DNA from: Adiantum capillus-veneris
Lineage: Eukaryota; Streptophyta; Polypodiopsida; Polypodiales; Pteridaceae
Assembly: GCA_014529385.2 (NCBI GenBank)
Contig: CM043963.1
Span: forward strand, 111,444,912-111,508,911
Reading direction: 5' to 3'
Length of the DNA: 64,000 nucleotides
In this document: piece after piece, positions 1 through 10,861 of the stretch
Layout: each line of letters opens with the position of its first letter
How positions within the stretch are numbered: the first letter of the stretch is position 1
Position numbers and translations under genes: made by a program
Notes under the pieces: model-generated
Databases searched by the model: none
The model's input: the letters and a program-made list of their open reading frames with translations, nothing else
What the model was told of the DNA's origin: nothing

Positions 1-576
1 CTTTTGAGAGCGGATTGACTCCCCTCAGGGATGTTTAGTTGCATGCACATTCTTTTGATGCCTGTTTGAGCATCTTGACAGACTTGTACGTCTTTGTGGA
101 TACTGCCATTGTACGCTTTTGTGGAACCATCTTTTGACTAGTATGGCAGTCCCGACCATTTCGAAGACTTGGTCCGGAAGATAGCGATTTTTGAGACTTG
201 GCTATATGTTTTTGCTGCATAACCTACGTTGTTGAGGGTCAATAGCGTGAGGTTTTCATTGAGCTAGGGTATTCTCAAATGTGGAGATACCTTCGATGAT
301 ACAGGTAGCTGGAGCATCCCTTATGAGGCCTCGCCATAGGACATGTATAGAGTGGTATAGGTGCTTTTGGCACTGAGTTGGCAGTCTATGGTCAGTTTGA
401 CAGTTTATGCGCCTCAGTTTGTCTCTATACAGTGTGCTTTTGAGAGACATTGCTCTCTTTTATGCTTTGTGGGTGACATACTTGGTCATTTTGTCTCGTA
501 TTTTGGTTTACATAGTCCCAAATACAAAGGAGACTCTGCTGAAATTTTCCCAGAATCTTTTGGTAGTTTTGTCACC

Positions 577-1531
577 ATGTCTACTTGCAGAGACCGTGAC
601 ATTTATGACATAAATAAGTTTGATGATACTAATTTTCAGCTTTGGAAGAACCAAATGCATGATGTGCTTGTCCAAAAGAAGCAAATTTAGTTGGCTATTA
701 CCTATGCAACTAGAACTGAAGATATGCACATGACTCAGTTTTAGTGGGAGGGGCTTGACGAACTATGCAGGTCTACGATTAGACTGCACCTTGGAGAGTC
801 GGTGTATTTTTCAGTGTTAGAATGCGATACTGCTCATGCTTTATGGTAGAAATTATGCGACACCTATGAAAGGGATATGGCTAGCAATAAGGCTTTCCTG
901 ATGCGAAAACTTTTCAACCTTCGTATGAAGGAGTCAGCTAGTGTTGCTAGCCATATCAATGATTTTGATTCTCTTTTTGCCCAGATTTGTGCACAGCGCA
1001 TGACCATTGATGATGAGATGAAAGCAATCTTTTTTCTTTGTTCGTTGCCACCCTCTTGGGATATCTTTTGCACAGCTATTAGTAACTCTGCTCGTAATGG
1101 TACACTAAAGTACGATGATGTTACTAGTGCACTTTTGTCAGAGGAGATGTGTCGAAAGACCATGACTAGCTCGCATCATGGCGAATCTCATTATGTGCAA
1201 AGGGATGATAAGAAACGTAAGGGCCGTTCTTCGCAACGTGAGTCCAAGAAAGAGGGCAATAGAGATGCATCAAAGGATAGATCAAAGTCTCGTGGTCGCC
1301 GCAATGTTCAATGCCATTATTGTGATAAGTTTGGTCACATAAAAGAAGAATTGTTATGCTTGGAAGCGTGACAAAGAGAAGGGCAAAGGTAAAGGCAAAG
1401 ATCATGATGATAAAGAGGAGAAACCAAAGAGTTCGGTTAAGATTGAAGAACTGAACGTAGTTCATGATGACAGTGATGCGCAAGACATTAATATGTTGGC
1501 TGAAAATAATGATGTCTTTTATGATGCATAA
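577..1531 (+). pseudogene. gag: copia gag (nucleocapsid) pseudogene
   Basis: The ATG at 577 begins MSTCRDRD and is followed by a copia gag N-terminus (FDDTNFQLWKNQM). Stops interrupt the same frame at about 688, 742 and 847. The long open part 877-1371 holds the helical gag core (YERDMASNKAFLMRKLFNL) and a basic K/R/S-rich stretch. A CCHC zinc knuckle starts at CHYCDKFGHIK (about 1309-1341). A frameshift inside the knuckle puts the final part into frame 2, which continues as a lysine-rich segment and ends at a stop near 1529. The product would package the element RNA into virus-like particles. It cannot be translated intact now. Confidence 0.8.
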
Positions 1532-1543
1532 GAAACTCTATCT

Positions 1544-3745
1544 TTGCAGAGTTCTATGCCAGCTGAACTCCTTGTTAGTGGTGAAGTATCCCATACATGG
1601 ATTCTTGATTCGGGTGCTTTGTTGCATGTCACACCTCATAGGAATTGGTTTACTACATACGAGGAAACCATTGGCTCTGTTACACTTGGTGACAGTTACT
1701 CTTGTGACATTGTTGGCGTAGGTGATATTGCCATGGTTATGGCCAATGGGGTGAAGTTTATCATCCATAATGTGCGTCATGTTCCAGCCTTGACACGCAA
1801 TCTGATTTCGGTTGGACGTTTTGATGACTTGGGTTACAAAGTCACTTTTCATTAGAAGTCTTGGCATATTGCGAAGGGTCAGCGTATTATAGCCCATGGT
1901 TCTAAAATTTGTTCACATTATCCTCTTTATGTATCTGATAAAAACAGGGTTCTTTCGGTAACGGAGCTACCACCTGTTGCTTTGTGGCATAGCCGGTTAG
2001 GACATATGTCAAAGAAGGGAATAGAGACACTCTCTCGTTTGGGCTACTTACTGTCTTTGTCATTTTTCATATTTTCCCTTTTGTGAGCAGTGTCAATATG
2101 GAAAGCAAACACGGACACATCGTACACATTCTTTTTACAAAGAAAGAAAACCCTTAGAGCTTGTGCACAATGATTTATGTGGGTCTATGCCTTATAATCC
2201 CATGGTGGTGTGTCATATTATATTACAGTCATTGACGATGCAACACGGCATGTTTGGGTCTATGCCATGAAGTCTAAAGATGAGACCTTTTCTTGCTTCA
2301 AGAAGTTCTTATTGAGTGTTGAAACTCAGTCTGAACATAAGTTGAAAGCTTTGCACTCAGACAATGGTGGAGAATATGTCTCCAAAGAGTTTACCGACTT
2401 CTGTTCAAGTAGGGGAATTAAGTGTGAGTTTACAACTCCTTATACCCTTGCACAAAATGGTGTTGTAGAACGAATGAGTAGGACCATCCAAGAGCAGATT
2501 ATGTCTATGCTATCACAGGATAATTTACTGCAAGCAATTTGGACTGAAGCATTATACACAGCCGTGTACTTGATCAATAGATCACCACATGCTTCATTAC
2601 AATTTCGTGTACCTTTGGAGTTATGGTCAGGACATAAATTGTCTTATGAAAAACTCCACACATTTGGCTGTGAAGCTTATGCACATGTACCCAAGGAGTT
2701 GCGTGCTAAGCTAGATCCTAAATCCAAGAAATACATCTTCATTGGCTATGGTGTAGATGGTCAATTTGGCTATTTTTTATGGGATCCGAAAAGTCGATCG
2801 ATGATCCGTAGCAGTGATGTTGTCTTTAATGAGACTAAGATGCGTAGACAGCCAATGAAAGAGGTTGAATTCCGGAAAGTGACATTTTTTTGATGTATAT
2901 CATCTCCTGTCCAGACAGCTCCCGAGCCCATTACTACACAGGCTAGTACGAGTTTTGATCAGCCACAGAGATCTCAAAGAGTCTCACATCCGCCAAAACT
3001 TTTTTTTCCACGCGTGGATTTTGTTTTGCTAACAGACAATGGCGAGCCTTCTTGTTACAAAGAGGCTATGCTAGCCAATAATAAGGTTCAGCGGGAACAT
3101 GCTATGAAGAGGGAGATGTCCAATATTGCAAAGAACAAAACATGGGAACTTGTTCCATTGCCAAAAGGTAGGAAAGCATTGCCTTGTAAATGGGTTTACA
3201 AGAAGAAGATTGGCAATTACAAAGCTTGTTTAGTGGCCAAAGGTTTCAAGAAAGAATATGGTGTCAATTTCCAGGAAATCTTTTCTCCAGTGGTCAAGAT
3301 GACCACACTGAGAATGTTGCTTGCTTTGGTTGCTACTGAAGATATAGAGCTTGATCAAATGGATGTCATTACAGCTTTCTTACATGGTGATCTTGAAGAA
3401 GAGATTTATATGCAGCAACCTGAAGGGTTTGTGCTAAAGGGCAAGGAACATTTGGTCTGTAAGCTTCTAAAAAGTCTTTATGGCTTGAAGCAGTCGTCCA
3501 GACAATGGTATCAAAAGTTTGATGCATTTATGCGTCCCCTAGGTTATAAGTGCAGTAATGAGGATCCATGTCTTTACATGAAAAGACAACCAAAGGGACA
3601 GATTATTATGCTTATCCTTTATGTAGATGACATGCTTATTGATGGTCATTATAAGAAGAACATTGCTGACTTGAAAACCAAGTTGAAAAGTCAATTTGAC
3701 ATGAAATATTTGGGTGAAGCCAATCACATTTTAGGACTGCAGGAT
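1544..3745 (+). pseudogene. pol: copia pol pseudogene (protease, integrase, RT)
   Basis: The aspartic protease is recognised by WILDSGALLHVTPHRNWF at about 1597-1650. GAG-pre-integrase follows at about 1982-2045 (LWHSRLGHMSKKGIETL). Two small frameshifts in 2040-2200 break the zinc-binding linker, where CEQCQYGK is still visible in another frame. The integrase core has all three acidic positions in context: VIDDATR (about 2222), LHSDNGGEY (about 2355) and QNGVVERMSRT (about 2452). After a stop at 2891 the same frame resumes into reverse transcriptase with KWVYKKKIG, DVITAFLHGDLEEEIY and the catalytic YVDDM (about 3618). It ends at HILGLQD, where homology stops. No RNase H remains. Confidence 0.85.
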
Positions 3746-4246
3746 TGTAGATTTAGATTAGGATTTTGAGAATGATTGAAAGTCGAGACAAGTCTTAAGA
3801 TCAGTGCTCAAAAAAACATAAAACACAAGAAAACGAGTGTTTGTGGACACTTTCTACAACCCCATTGCATGAGAATCTAGGAGTAGGATAAGTAGGATCC
3901 GAGGTGGATTTCAAAACATTGCTCTCTCTGAAAGAATCAAGTGTGAGTTGTTATTGGAAGTTGAAAAATTTTAGGTCTACGGCTAGAAATAGCTTGAAAA
4001 GACTCAAAACCACAGAGTTCGACTGGAGAGTAAGCTTAAGAGTTGTCTGAATCAGTTGGTAATCTCAAAGACAATCCAAGGTAAAAATTTCAAGATTTGG
4101 CCAAAACTCAAAATTATGTACTTTTTATTGACATCTTAGGACAAATTAAGTTTTGACTTGATTCATAGGCTTAAAATAGCTCATATAAAGACTGTCTTGC
4201 AAAAAATTGCAAAAAATTACAAAAAATTACTCATTTCAAGCCTGAA

Positions 4247-5131
4247 GTTAATAATTACGATTATTAACTTTCTACTCCAAATTGACCAAGGTTCATACCA
4301 TTGACTCATTACATGTGTACAAAAAACTTTTGTAAAGGACCAAGAGATTTGGATCACTAAACTAGCAAAAAACTGGGTAAAAACTAAAGCTTGTACTGAC
4401 TTTTTGAATCTTGAGTGTGAATTGGGAAAAAAATTGTCCAAACTTGTTGAAAATTGATTCATAGGCTTATATTAATGTGATAAACATGTGTACATGCTCA
4501 GTTGACCAAAAGAATGCAAAAAATTGTCAGTAGTAAATAATCACGATTATTTACATCTGCCCATTTTTTTTAACTTTTTTGACCAAATCAGCATACCACT
4601 AGTATTACCATGTTGTAATAAGCTTACAAACCAAATTTGGTGAGATTTGGATCACTGGATTGAAAATTGTGACTAAAATTGCGAAGTTAGTCTGTAGACA
4701 GATAATTGATGACCATTTGACAAAAAATTGTCCAAACTTGATGAATTTTGGCTAGTGACCTTAACTTAAGGTGCTTAATAGATCTATGTCAAAGTTGGGG
4801 CAAAAAGTTATAAAAATATAGCGAGAGTAAATAACCGTGATTATTTACATCTGCTTCAAAACTTGAGAAATTTGCAAATTTGGAGATACCACAGGGTCAA
4901 GCATATCAAGTAGACCTCACAAACCCATTTTTGTGAAATTTGGGTCACAAAAGTGAGACTTAAGCCAGACTTTTGAATTCAGAGTCTGCGAACACAAAGC
5001 AGTTGATAAACTTGGTCAAATTTTGTCTAAGCTTGTTGAAACTTGTCCAGAGACTTTAACAAATTGTATACTTGCCAAACCATCAAAAAAGTGCAAAAAA
5101 CTGACAAAAGTAAATAATTGTGATTATTACT
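4247..5131 (+). repeat. Tandem ~285-bp units with ~22-bp palindrome (array 1)
   Basis: Four palindromes occur at near-constant spacing: 4247-4268, 4533-4554, 4827-4848 and about 5110-5131 (286, 294 and 283 bp apart). The cleanest copy has left arm GTAAATAAT, spacer CACG and right arm ATTATTTAC. The first copy reads GTTAATAAT / TACG / ATTATTAAC: both arms carry the A-to-T change, so pairing is kept. Sequence between palindromes is only loosely repeated (aaaattgtcagtag before the palindrome, catctgc after it). The same palindrome occurs near 41826 and 42110. The function is unknown. Confidence 0.8.
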
Positions 5132-5510
5132 TATGCTATCCAGAGACATCAATTTTGACTTTTGAACTTAGATAGTGTTAGATCAACCTTATATAAAGCC
5201 ACCAGGCAATTTTGGGTTCAATCGGATCAAAATTGGTACACGTTCACTCAGTTTCCAGATTGCAAATCAAACCTTTGATTTTTGCTAAAGTCGAATTTGA
5301 AAGTCAAATTTTGACTCCCCTCCCGAAGCTCGATTTGAAGTGATACACATAGACCAATTACGAGAGTAGCAAAAACTCTACTGTGTTTATAGAAGAATAG
5401 CTAACTTGATTTCAAATTTGTATAGGAATCAGGTTGCAGACAAGGAATCAGTGGCTTGACGGAAGGTCGCAATCAAATCAAGTGGAAATTGACGACAAGT
5501 CAATCCAAAG

Positions 5511-5680
5511 GTGAGTACTCTTCCACGGCTTCATAAGTCTATATGAACCTTAGATTTGGTTGTGCACTAGGAAATCAGGGTATACTTGGAGAAACCTCCA
5601 GTAGAGTTTCCACCGAAGAAAGCGTGAATCAAGGCAATTCCTTGCATATAATTCTTGAAGAAGTCTCAGCACTTTTTCAG
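5511..5680 (+). other. Candidate 170-nt leader intron of element X
   Basis: The sequence reads AAAG then GTGAGTACTC at 5511, a near-consensus donor, and pyrimidine-rich actttttcag ending at 5680, a good acceptor, 14 nt before the gag ATG at 5695. Donor and acceptor quality is what I see; actual splicing is inferred. RNA reads across 5510/5681 would settle it. Confidence 0.35.
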
Positions 5681-5694
5681 ATTGAACATTCGAA

Positions 5695-6394
5695 ATGTCT
5701 TCTTATGCGACTCACTCAGAAATGGGAACGTCAGTGCGCTATAAGCATATACTATCTTTTTACAAGACTAACCGTCATGGTGTCCAAGTTTACTTAGACT
5801 CTGAAGAGGAGTATGATATTCACATTGATGACCATGGGATTGAGTTCGAAGAAGAGATTAGGGCAAACAAATAAGGAAAAATGTACATGGACAAAAACAG
5901 AACTCATTATTTTTAAGTTGAAAACCCTGATGTGATAGACAAATGGGGATTAGAAGTAAACACCATAATCCCAGATATGTCAGCAAAAGAAGGACCACCA
6001 ACTTTAGAATTCGAGGGATACGATCAAGTAGATTTGAAGCCCTTGAAACGGCTTAGTACGGATAATCCTAGGATCGGACTCTATTGCTGGGAGGATAGAA
6101 ATGTAAAAGACCTCATATGGACTTCGCATGCCAAGCTAGGATAACTAGCGGCCATGAAGATCATCTATATCTTCAAGATCAAAGATAAGGGATTAGCAAA
6201 CCTACCAACCTACCAGTTTAGGGATTGTTATAACGACAAATTTGTTATGATGACTCCTGAGGAGGTAGAACAAATCAAGTACCAAGGGTATTCCACAAGG
6301 GATTGGATATTGGGACAAGGACCAGAAACAATTCCAAGGAATGAACACCGTGAGAGATCATCTGAGAGTAACATGAAGAAACCAGAAACCACCT
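5695..6394 (+). pseudogene. gag: Element X gag, N-terminal part
   Basis: The ATG at 5695 opens a frame beginning MSSYATHSEMG that stays in frame 1 up to 6394, with stops at about 5872, 5917 and 6142 but no frameshift needed. The content is acidic (DSEEEYDIHIDD) and then more mixed (MMTPEEVEQIKYQGYSTRDW). It ends at the insertion site of element Y. If Y and one CACCT copy are removed, the codon at 6394/25699 continues in the frame that carries the gag core on the other side. I do not recognise a named domain in this N-terminal part; the gag assignment rests on the continuation. Confidence 0.65.
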
Positions 6395-6657
6395 TGTGCG
6401 CGTATGTCGCACTTCTCAATGCAAGGAACTTGTCGATACACTGTGTGCGAGCCACAAATGGCTCCAAGCACACAACAAGCCTAAATAGTAAGCTCAAAGA
6501 TGGCGATGGTGTGTCACTCACCGCTCTACGCTTGTTGTCGTGGAGGATTATTCACCGCGAAGAAGAAGGAGCCGTCGTTGCACCGCACTCAACCGCTTCG
6601 CCGCCGCCGTGTCGCCGTTGCAATGCTCGATTGCACACTCTCTCTCTCTCTCTCACG

Positions 6658-6717
<60 letters not shown>

Positions 6718-7017
6718 GAGCTGAGGAAGAAGAAGATAGAGATGGAGAAAGAGCACTCTTCAATTGCACAAATGAAAGAATGAGGTTTTTTAGGTTTACA
6801 TTGAATTTTATATGGGTTTTCCCATTCACATTTGGGCGTCCACACTTAGCCAATCTTACCCAAACGTTATACGTTCCAGTTTTAGAGTGCGCCTCTCATT
6901 GATGATCACTCTTAACCATTACCATTGGACCAACAAGCTCGGTACTTAACTCTACCAAGTAAATAGTACAACGTCCTTCGTAGGTGATAGGGTGTCCATG
7001 AGCCGTGAGGGTTAACA
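6395..7017 (-). repeat. Element Y 3' LTR
   Basis: This 623-bp copy aligns with 25081-25693. It includes a (TC)n tract at about 6640-6654 and a long (AC)n tract at about 6660-6714 that is much longer than in the other LTR. By eye the copies differ at roughly one base in ten over the first 150 bp, so Y is much older than its passenger Z. Translations of the CA repeat here are not genes. Confidence 0.92.
6640..6715. repeat. (TC)n/(AC)n microsatellite in Y LTR
   Basis: About 15 bp of TC repeat is followed, after cacgcat, by about 55 bp of uninterrupted AC dinucleotides. The matching position in the other LTR (25330-25392) has only short interrupted tracts, so the expansion came after insertion or was lost from the other copy. 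Confidence 0.95.
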
Positions 7018-7030
7018 TGCCCCCCTTCTT
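7018..7030 (-). promoter_or_regulatory. Polypurine tract of element Y
   Basis: On the minus strand this reads AAGAAGGGGGGCA and abuts the TGTTAACC start of the 3' LTR. That is the expected position for plus-strand DNA priming, and it fixes the orientation of Y as minus. Confidence 0.85.
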
Positions 7031-8396
7031 GATGTAGATTCCATCCTCGGAAGCTATTGAGTTGAGGCTCATTCATCGAGGTGGAAGAGCCTTTGAGATG
7101 AGTGTCCTTAGCCTTCTTCAGCCATTGCAAAATCAAACAACATTGGCACAGTAATTGCATTCTTATATACAGTTAAAAACCTTGGCAGTTATAGGCAGAC
7201 AATTTGATTGGTAACAAAAAATTTAAACCATTTGTCAGCCATAAACATTAAATTGAAATATAATCAAACGCATAAACAATTGTAAAGGTAAAAAATTAAA
7301 CAAGTCTGGGGTTGCTAATTTAACGATCGAAAGGTACTAAAGATCGACTATTAATACCATGAGCAAACTTCTCAATTTTCTCTGGTCAATTAAGTTGTTT
7401 AATCGTGAGAACCAAGTATTTCATGTCCGAGGGCTGACTAGAGGCTATACTTAGAAGACCTTGTAGTTAAGCTACGATAAAAGGAATTTCTCATGAAATC
7501 ATCACCTAGATGATTACCTTTTCTTTGACCCCCCAAAGTCTTTTCACAGTGATTCAATTTGAATGTGTGTGCTTATTTTGTATGCCTTGATTTTTTGCTT
7601 TTCAAAGAAAATCACCCACGCTGGGAACCTCTAGGGCTCTAGTACCATAGGCGATATGTGAGTGAAGTACCAAATCAAGTTGATATTTCTCTTTCCACTT
7701 TAGATTTTACATTGTGGCACTTTGAATTTTATTTTATTTTTTTGTTCATTTTCAGCATTTTTGTTTTGTAACTTTGGGGGGTCATATAGCACTGTTACCC
7801 TCCCTAGGCTCATCACACTAGTAAACTCCCTTTATAATACTTAAGATAAAGGTCAATATGGACTACGCCCACTAGAAAACCCTAGTACATTTCACACAAT
7901 GCTGCCTAAATCGGATTAAGAACCTAAGTAATCATTGATTATTAGGAAGGCATTCCCCATGGTATTAAGAGAAGATCTCTAACACCTAGCTTGCTCAAAC
8001 TAGCTTAGTCAGACTGCTTGATTTTTGAACCTAGACAAGTGATTATGACAAAAATTACATTAAATTTAATCTTTGATACTAAACAAAGGCACTGAATATT
8101 ATGCTACCAATCACAATCAAAGCAGACAAACATGGACGCAAAAAAGATAAGGGGCAATGCTAATGGACAAGAAACACTTGTTTGCGTTGATAATTGCACT
8201 TGATTTGAAGAGTGAGTTGAGATAAAGATTCCATGAAGGTCCAAATCCTAACTACAACAACATGTTCCTATACACACTAGGAAACACAAAGAATACCTCT
8301 AGGAGGCATATCAGTGGGAAAGGTACCAACACTTATTGAACACAATTAAAAAACATAAGGAACCCTAACCTAATTATTTGCACTCCCCTTAGAGAG
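7031..8396 (-). other. Element Y 3' untranslated region
   Basis: About 1.37 kb between the acidic ORF and the polypurine tract. The sequence is AT-rich with frequent stops in all frames. I see no gene, RNA gene or obvious repeat in it. Confidence 0.6.
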
Positions 8397-8819
8397 TCAA
8401 GGGAATAGGATATTGTAGAGATTGGGGGGAAACCCTAAGGCTAAACCCCTATCCTCGTCGTCGAGATAAAAAAAGTCATCATCCATGAGACCATATGTGC
8501 CATCCGTGTAGTCATGTAAATCTTCTTCTTCCTCATAGGTACCCATGTTTACTAAGAAGGTCACTAGACCCCTATAGTCATCTTGGTCAATAGGGTAGGC
8601 TTGTGCAATGGGAGAAAATCTCTCTACTAAGTATGGATCAGACGTGGTCAAGAGATGTATCAACCATTCTAACTCCTCGAAATTCCTCTCACATGCTAGC
8701 GTACCTACCAAATCCCATTCACATGCAAGCACCGGAAAGACCATGTGAAACATTTTTGGAAAGTAACGAGGGTACCTCTCACCCAAGGCCGGAGTGGATG
8801 ACTCTAGCGTACTAGCCAT
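8397..8819 (-). CDS. Hypothetical acidic ORF near 3' end of element Y
   Basis: The minus-strand ORF has an in-frame ATG at 8819 giving MASTLESSTPALGE, which I prefer over the upstream ATG at 8855. The product is about 140 residues and ends FPPNLYNILFP. It is aromatic and leucine-rich in the middle (FEELEWLIHLLTTSDPYLVERF) and very acidic near the C-terminus (TYEEEEDLHDY, LMDDDFFYLDDEDRG). There is no signal peptide or membrane segment, so it does not look like an envelope protein despite lying between the integrase tail and the 3' LTR. I do not recognise the family. It is the only sizeable uninterrupted ORF in this part of a decayed element, so it could be a retained accessory gene or chance. 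Confidence 0.4.
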   Translation of the reverse strand: MASTLESSTPALGERYPRYFPKMFHMVFPVLACEWDLVGTLACERNFEELEWLIHLLTTSDPYLVERFSPIAQAYPIDQDDYRGLVTFLVNMGTYEEEEDLHDYTDGTYGLMDDDFFYLDDEDRGLALGFPPNLYNILFP

Positions 8820-9143
8820 ATCTGTACACGCAAATAGATGATGGTTAGAGTGCAAATATTACAAGGGTCGTGTTCTTGTGCATAATGTGTTTTTTATGAT
8901 TTTGTGTTATGGCTCTTGATCAATTACTTTCTTATCTTTTTTTTGTGAGTATAAGGATTTATATATACATTCCCTAAGATTGGGAGATTGAGAGGTCAGG
9001 GAGGAAGGTTGAGAGGGAAGCAAGTGACTGATGGATGTCAGCAAACACTCCCGCCTTCCTTGGGTAGATCATATCGTTTGAAATGTGCTCGTCACCCTTT
9101 GAAACCAATTGTTCCAGTTGGTAATAGGTGAGGATTTTTTCCA
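8820..9143 (-). other. Spacer in element Y
   Basis: About 320 bp between the WVPK tail and the acidic ORF. I see no gene or repeat. Confidence 0.5.
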
Positions 9144-9900
9144 TTAGTTTTCTATCACCTTAGGTGTCTCGTCGAGTTGCAAGGGTGGTAAGGTACTCTC
9201 CCAGGATCGAACTTGAAGTGGTCCATCAGGTGATTCTTGAACACTGGGAGATGTGGATTCCTTTGTAGCTTCATGGAGGTCCACTATTGTAGGTGGAGGC
9301 TGTGGAGAAGCTTTTACCTCTATGGATGCATTACATGAGGAGCTAGAAGCTTCATGGGACTCCCCCCTTCCTGAGCTAGGTGGAACAAATCGTTCTTTCT
9401 TCGGTACCCAAACTAACTCTGGAGCGGGTGTGTAGCATTCTTTGATTTTTTCCTTTCCGCAATCTTCAATTTGTTTTGGAGCCACAGGATTGGGCTCATA
9501 TGGACCCGGTGACAAGTAAGAACACAATCTGCGTTCTGGCACCCAGATTTGATCATTTCCTTGATAGTAGCCTTAAGCTTCCAATAGTCTTTTAGGAATC
9601 CAATGCAACATTTCTTTATATTTCTTGGGGCGAATAGGACGTCTCTTACCAGGCTCCTATCTTCTAGCACTGGCTATGGTTGCTAAAGAAGCTTTAGGGA
9701 CCCACTTGTATGTTTTCTTTGTTATATTGGGATGGGTCTTGTGTGTCTCAAGCTTTATTTCAACTACATTAGTTGAAGCTCTAGAGAGTTGGGCTATGGG
9801 GACATGTAGTTCAACCTCTTGGACATGCAATGTTTTGGGTTTTATTTCCTTAAGAGGAAATATCTCAGGGACTATGGCTTGAGTGGCAGGGCTAAGAGTT
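9144..9900 (-). pseudogene. Element Y C-terminal tail with W-V-P-K motifs
   Basis: Minus-strand coding follows the second protease-like domain in at least two frames. Three related motifs appear: TYKWVPKASLA (about 9672-9712), QIWVPERRL (about 9529-9552) and LVWVPKKERF (about 9392-9420). They are followed by a Ser/Pro/Glu-rich end (ASPQPPPTIVDLHEATKES) that stops at about 9144. The same motif recurs in the tail of element X. I know no function for it; it could be a nucleic-acid or protein interaction tail. Confidence 0.55.
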
Positions 9901-9919
9901 GGTTTCTATGTTGTGACAT

Positions 9920-10270
9920 CCCCTGTCCCCCAATCAATAGTGCATTTGGTCGCTATCATCCACGTGCGTCCTAGGTTTATATTACCCTCCATAGTTCCAA
10001 CAGGCATGACCAAAAAGTCTTGAGCTACAACCCCATTGTCATAACTGACAGAAGTGTGCTAGATTCCAAAAACCTAAGTTTTTTTCTTGTTGACACCCTT
10101 GACTTGGATAATACTCTCCGATAGAGGTGGATTTTTCAATTGACACCATACTCCATATGACAACATATTATATTTAGCACCCGTGTCCAATAAGGCGTTA
10201 TATAACACTTTTCCATAGACGCTATTTAGCTCAATAGGGTATCGTAGAGGTGTGTCAGAGTCCGACCAAT
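9920..10270 (-). pseudogene. Second retropepsin-like domain, downstream of integrase (Y)
   Basis: Read on the minus strand, about 10196-10161 encodes ALLDTGAKYNML. This has the catalytic D-T-G-A signature of retroviral-type aspartic proteases, followed by the usual hydrophobic segment (SYGVWCQL). About 200 bp later comes NLGRTWMIATKCTIDW, matching the I-L-G-x-x-W-hydrophobic C-terminal motif of the fold. A stop lies between the two parts. It sits after the integrase C-terminus, whereas gypsy protease normally precedes RT. Y also has a protease-like segment in that normal position with a degraded DGG. A second protease domain or a relocated one are both possible. Confidence 0.65.
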
Positions 10271-10388
10271 CATCCTATGTTTCAACGTGGAATGCATGTG
10301 TAACTCCAAGGTTAGCCTCTCGTTGGCATCTTATGCGTTGTTGTCGCTCTTTAGCCTCAGCTTGAGCTTGTATCTTCTTCAATTTTGT

Positions 10389-10861
10389 TTATGCCTTGGC
10401 TGCTTTTTTTGTATGGATGGCACGTAGCTCCTCTTGGCTTAAAGGATCATAATATCGTTTAAATTTTCTCCCATTGAGGAATGCAATGGCTTCAACTCCA
10501 TCAAGAGTCTCCACACGAATGGTTCCTTGTGGGGTGATCTCACATACTCTATATGGTCCTTTTCCCGCATATTTCAACTTTTTCTTTTTGTTACGCACTC
10601 CATACATAAGGAATTTATCACCAACATTGATATATTTGTTCTTTAGATGACGGTCAAACCATTTCTTTCTCCTATCTTTCTCCACAAGTGCATTTTGCAT
10701 AGCTAATTGCCTCTCTTCATCTAGCCTTTCAAGGATATATAATCGCTCAACTAAGGGATTACCATCCCAACCTTCTTGAGAAGCTACTCGAAGACTAGGA
10801 ACGACAAACTCCCATGGCATAACCGCCTCTTGGCCATACACCATCTTAAATGGTGTGCAGT
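10389..10861 (-). pseudogene. pol: Element Y integrase C-terminal region
   Basis: The 151-residue ORF begins MVYGQEAVMPWEF, the motif that follows the integrase core in gypsy elements. It continues through a coiled, charged region (LDEERQLAMQNALVEKDRRKKWFDRHL) to the SH3-like DNA-binding C-terminus (VGDKFLMYG, YAGKGPYRVCEITPQG, FLNGRKFKRYYDP). No chromodomain follows. It is separated from the core by about 470 bp of unrelated sequence, so the integrase is broken. Confidence 0.85.

Larger units (their letters stand above)
1..3745 (+). mobile_element. Decayed Ty1/copia retrotransposon, 3' truncated
   Basis: The domain order gag, protease, integrase, reverse transcriptase is the Ty1/copia order. 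The element enters from the left edge and stops inside reverse transcriptase near 3745, so RNase H and the 3' LTR are missing. The coding region carries several in-frame stops plus at least one frameshift in gag and more between protease and integrase. It is therefore inactive. Bases 1-576 lie upstream of gag and may be leader or LTR; I saw no initiator-Met primer site there, so the 5' LTR boundary is not identified. The truncation abuts the AT-rich leader of the next element. Confidence 0.85.
3746..5694 (+). other. AT-rich leader upstream of element X gag
   Basis: This stretch has no supported coding sequence. It is AT-rich with recurring phrases such as aattgtccaaactt and ttggatcac, and includes the palindrome-bearing unit array annotated separately. 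By position it is the 5' leader of gypsy element X, but no 5' LTR or primer site for X is visible, and its left end abuts the truncated copia element. A candidate short intron (donor GTGAGT at 5511, acceptor TTTTTCAG ending at 5680) lies just upstream of the ATG at 5695. Assigning this region to X is an inference from position and from the similar leader of P1. Confidence 0.55.

Noticed and set aside
361-690. 109-codon ORF at the window start as a gene
   Set aside because: Its C-terminal part is in fact the start of copia gag (MSTCRDRD) read through from upstream; the N-terminal part is untranslated leader.
4247-5131. Palindrome array as a CRISPR
   Set aside because: Spacing of ~285 bp, degenerate repeats, AT-rich drifting interior, eukaryotic retroelement context and no cas genes.
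6500-6902. ORFs with long Thr-His or Cys-Val runs
   Set aside because: They read through the (AC)n microsatellite in the Y LTR.
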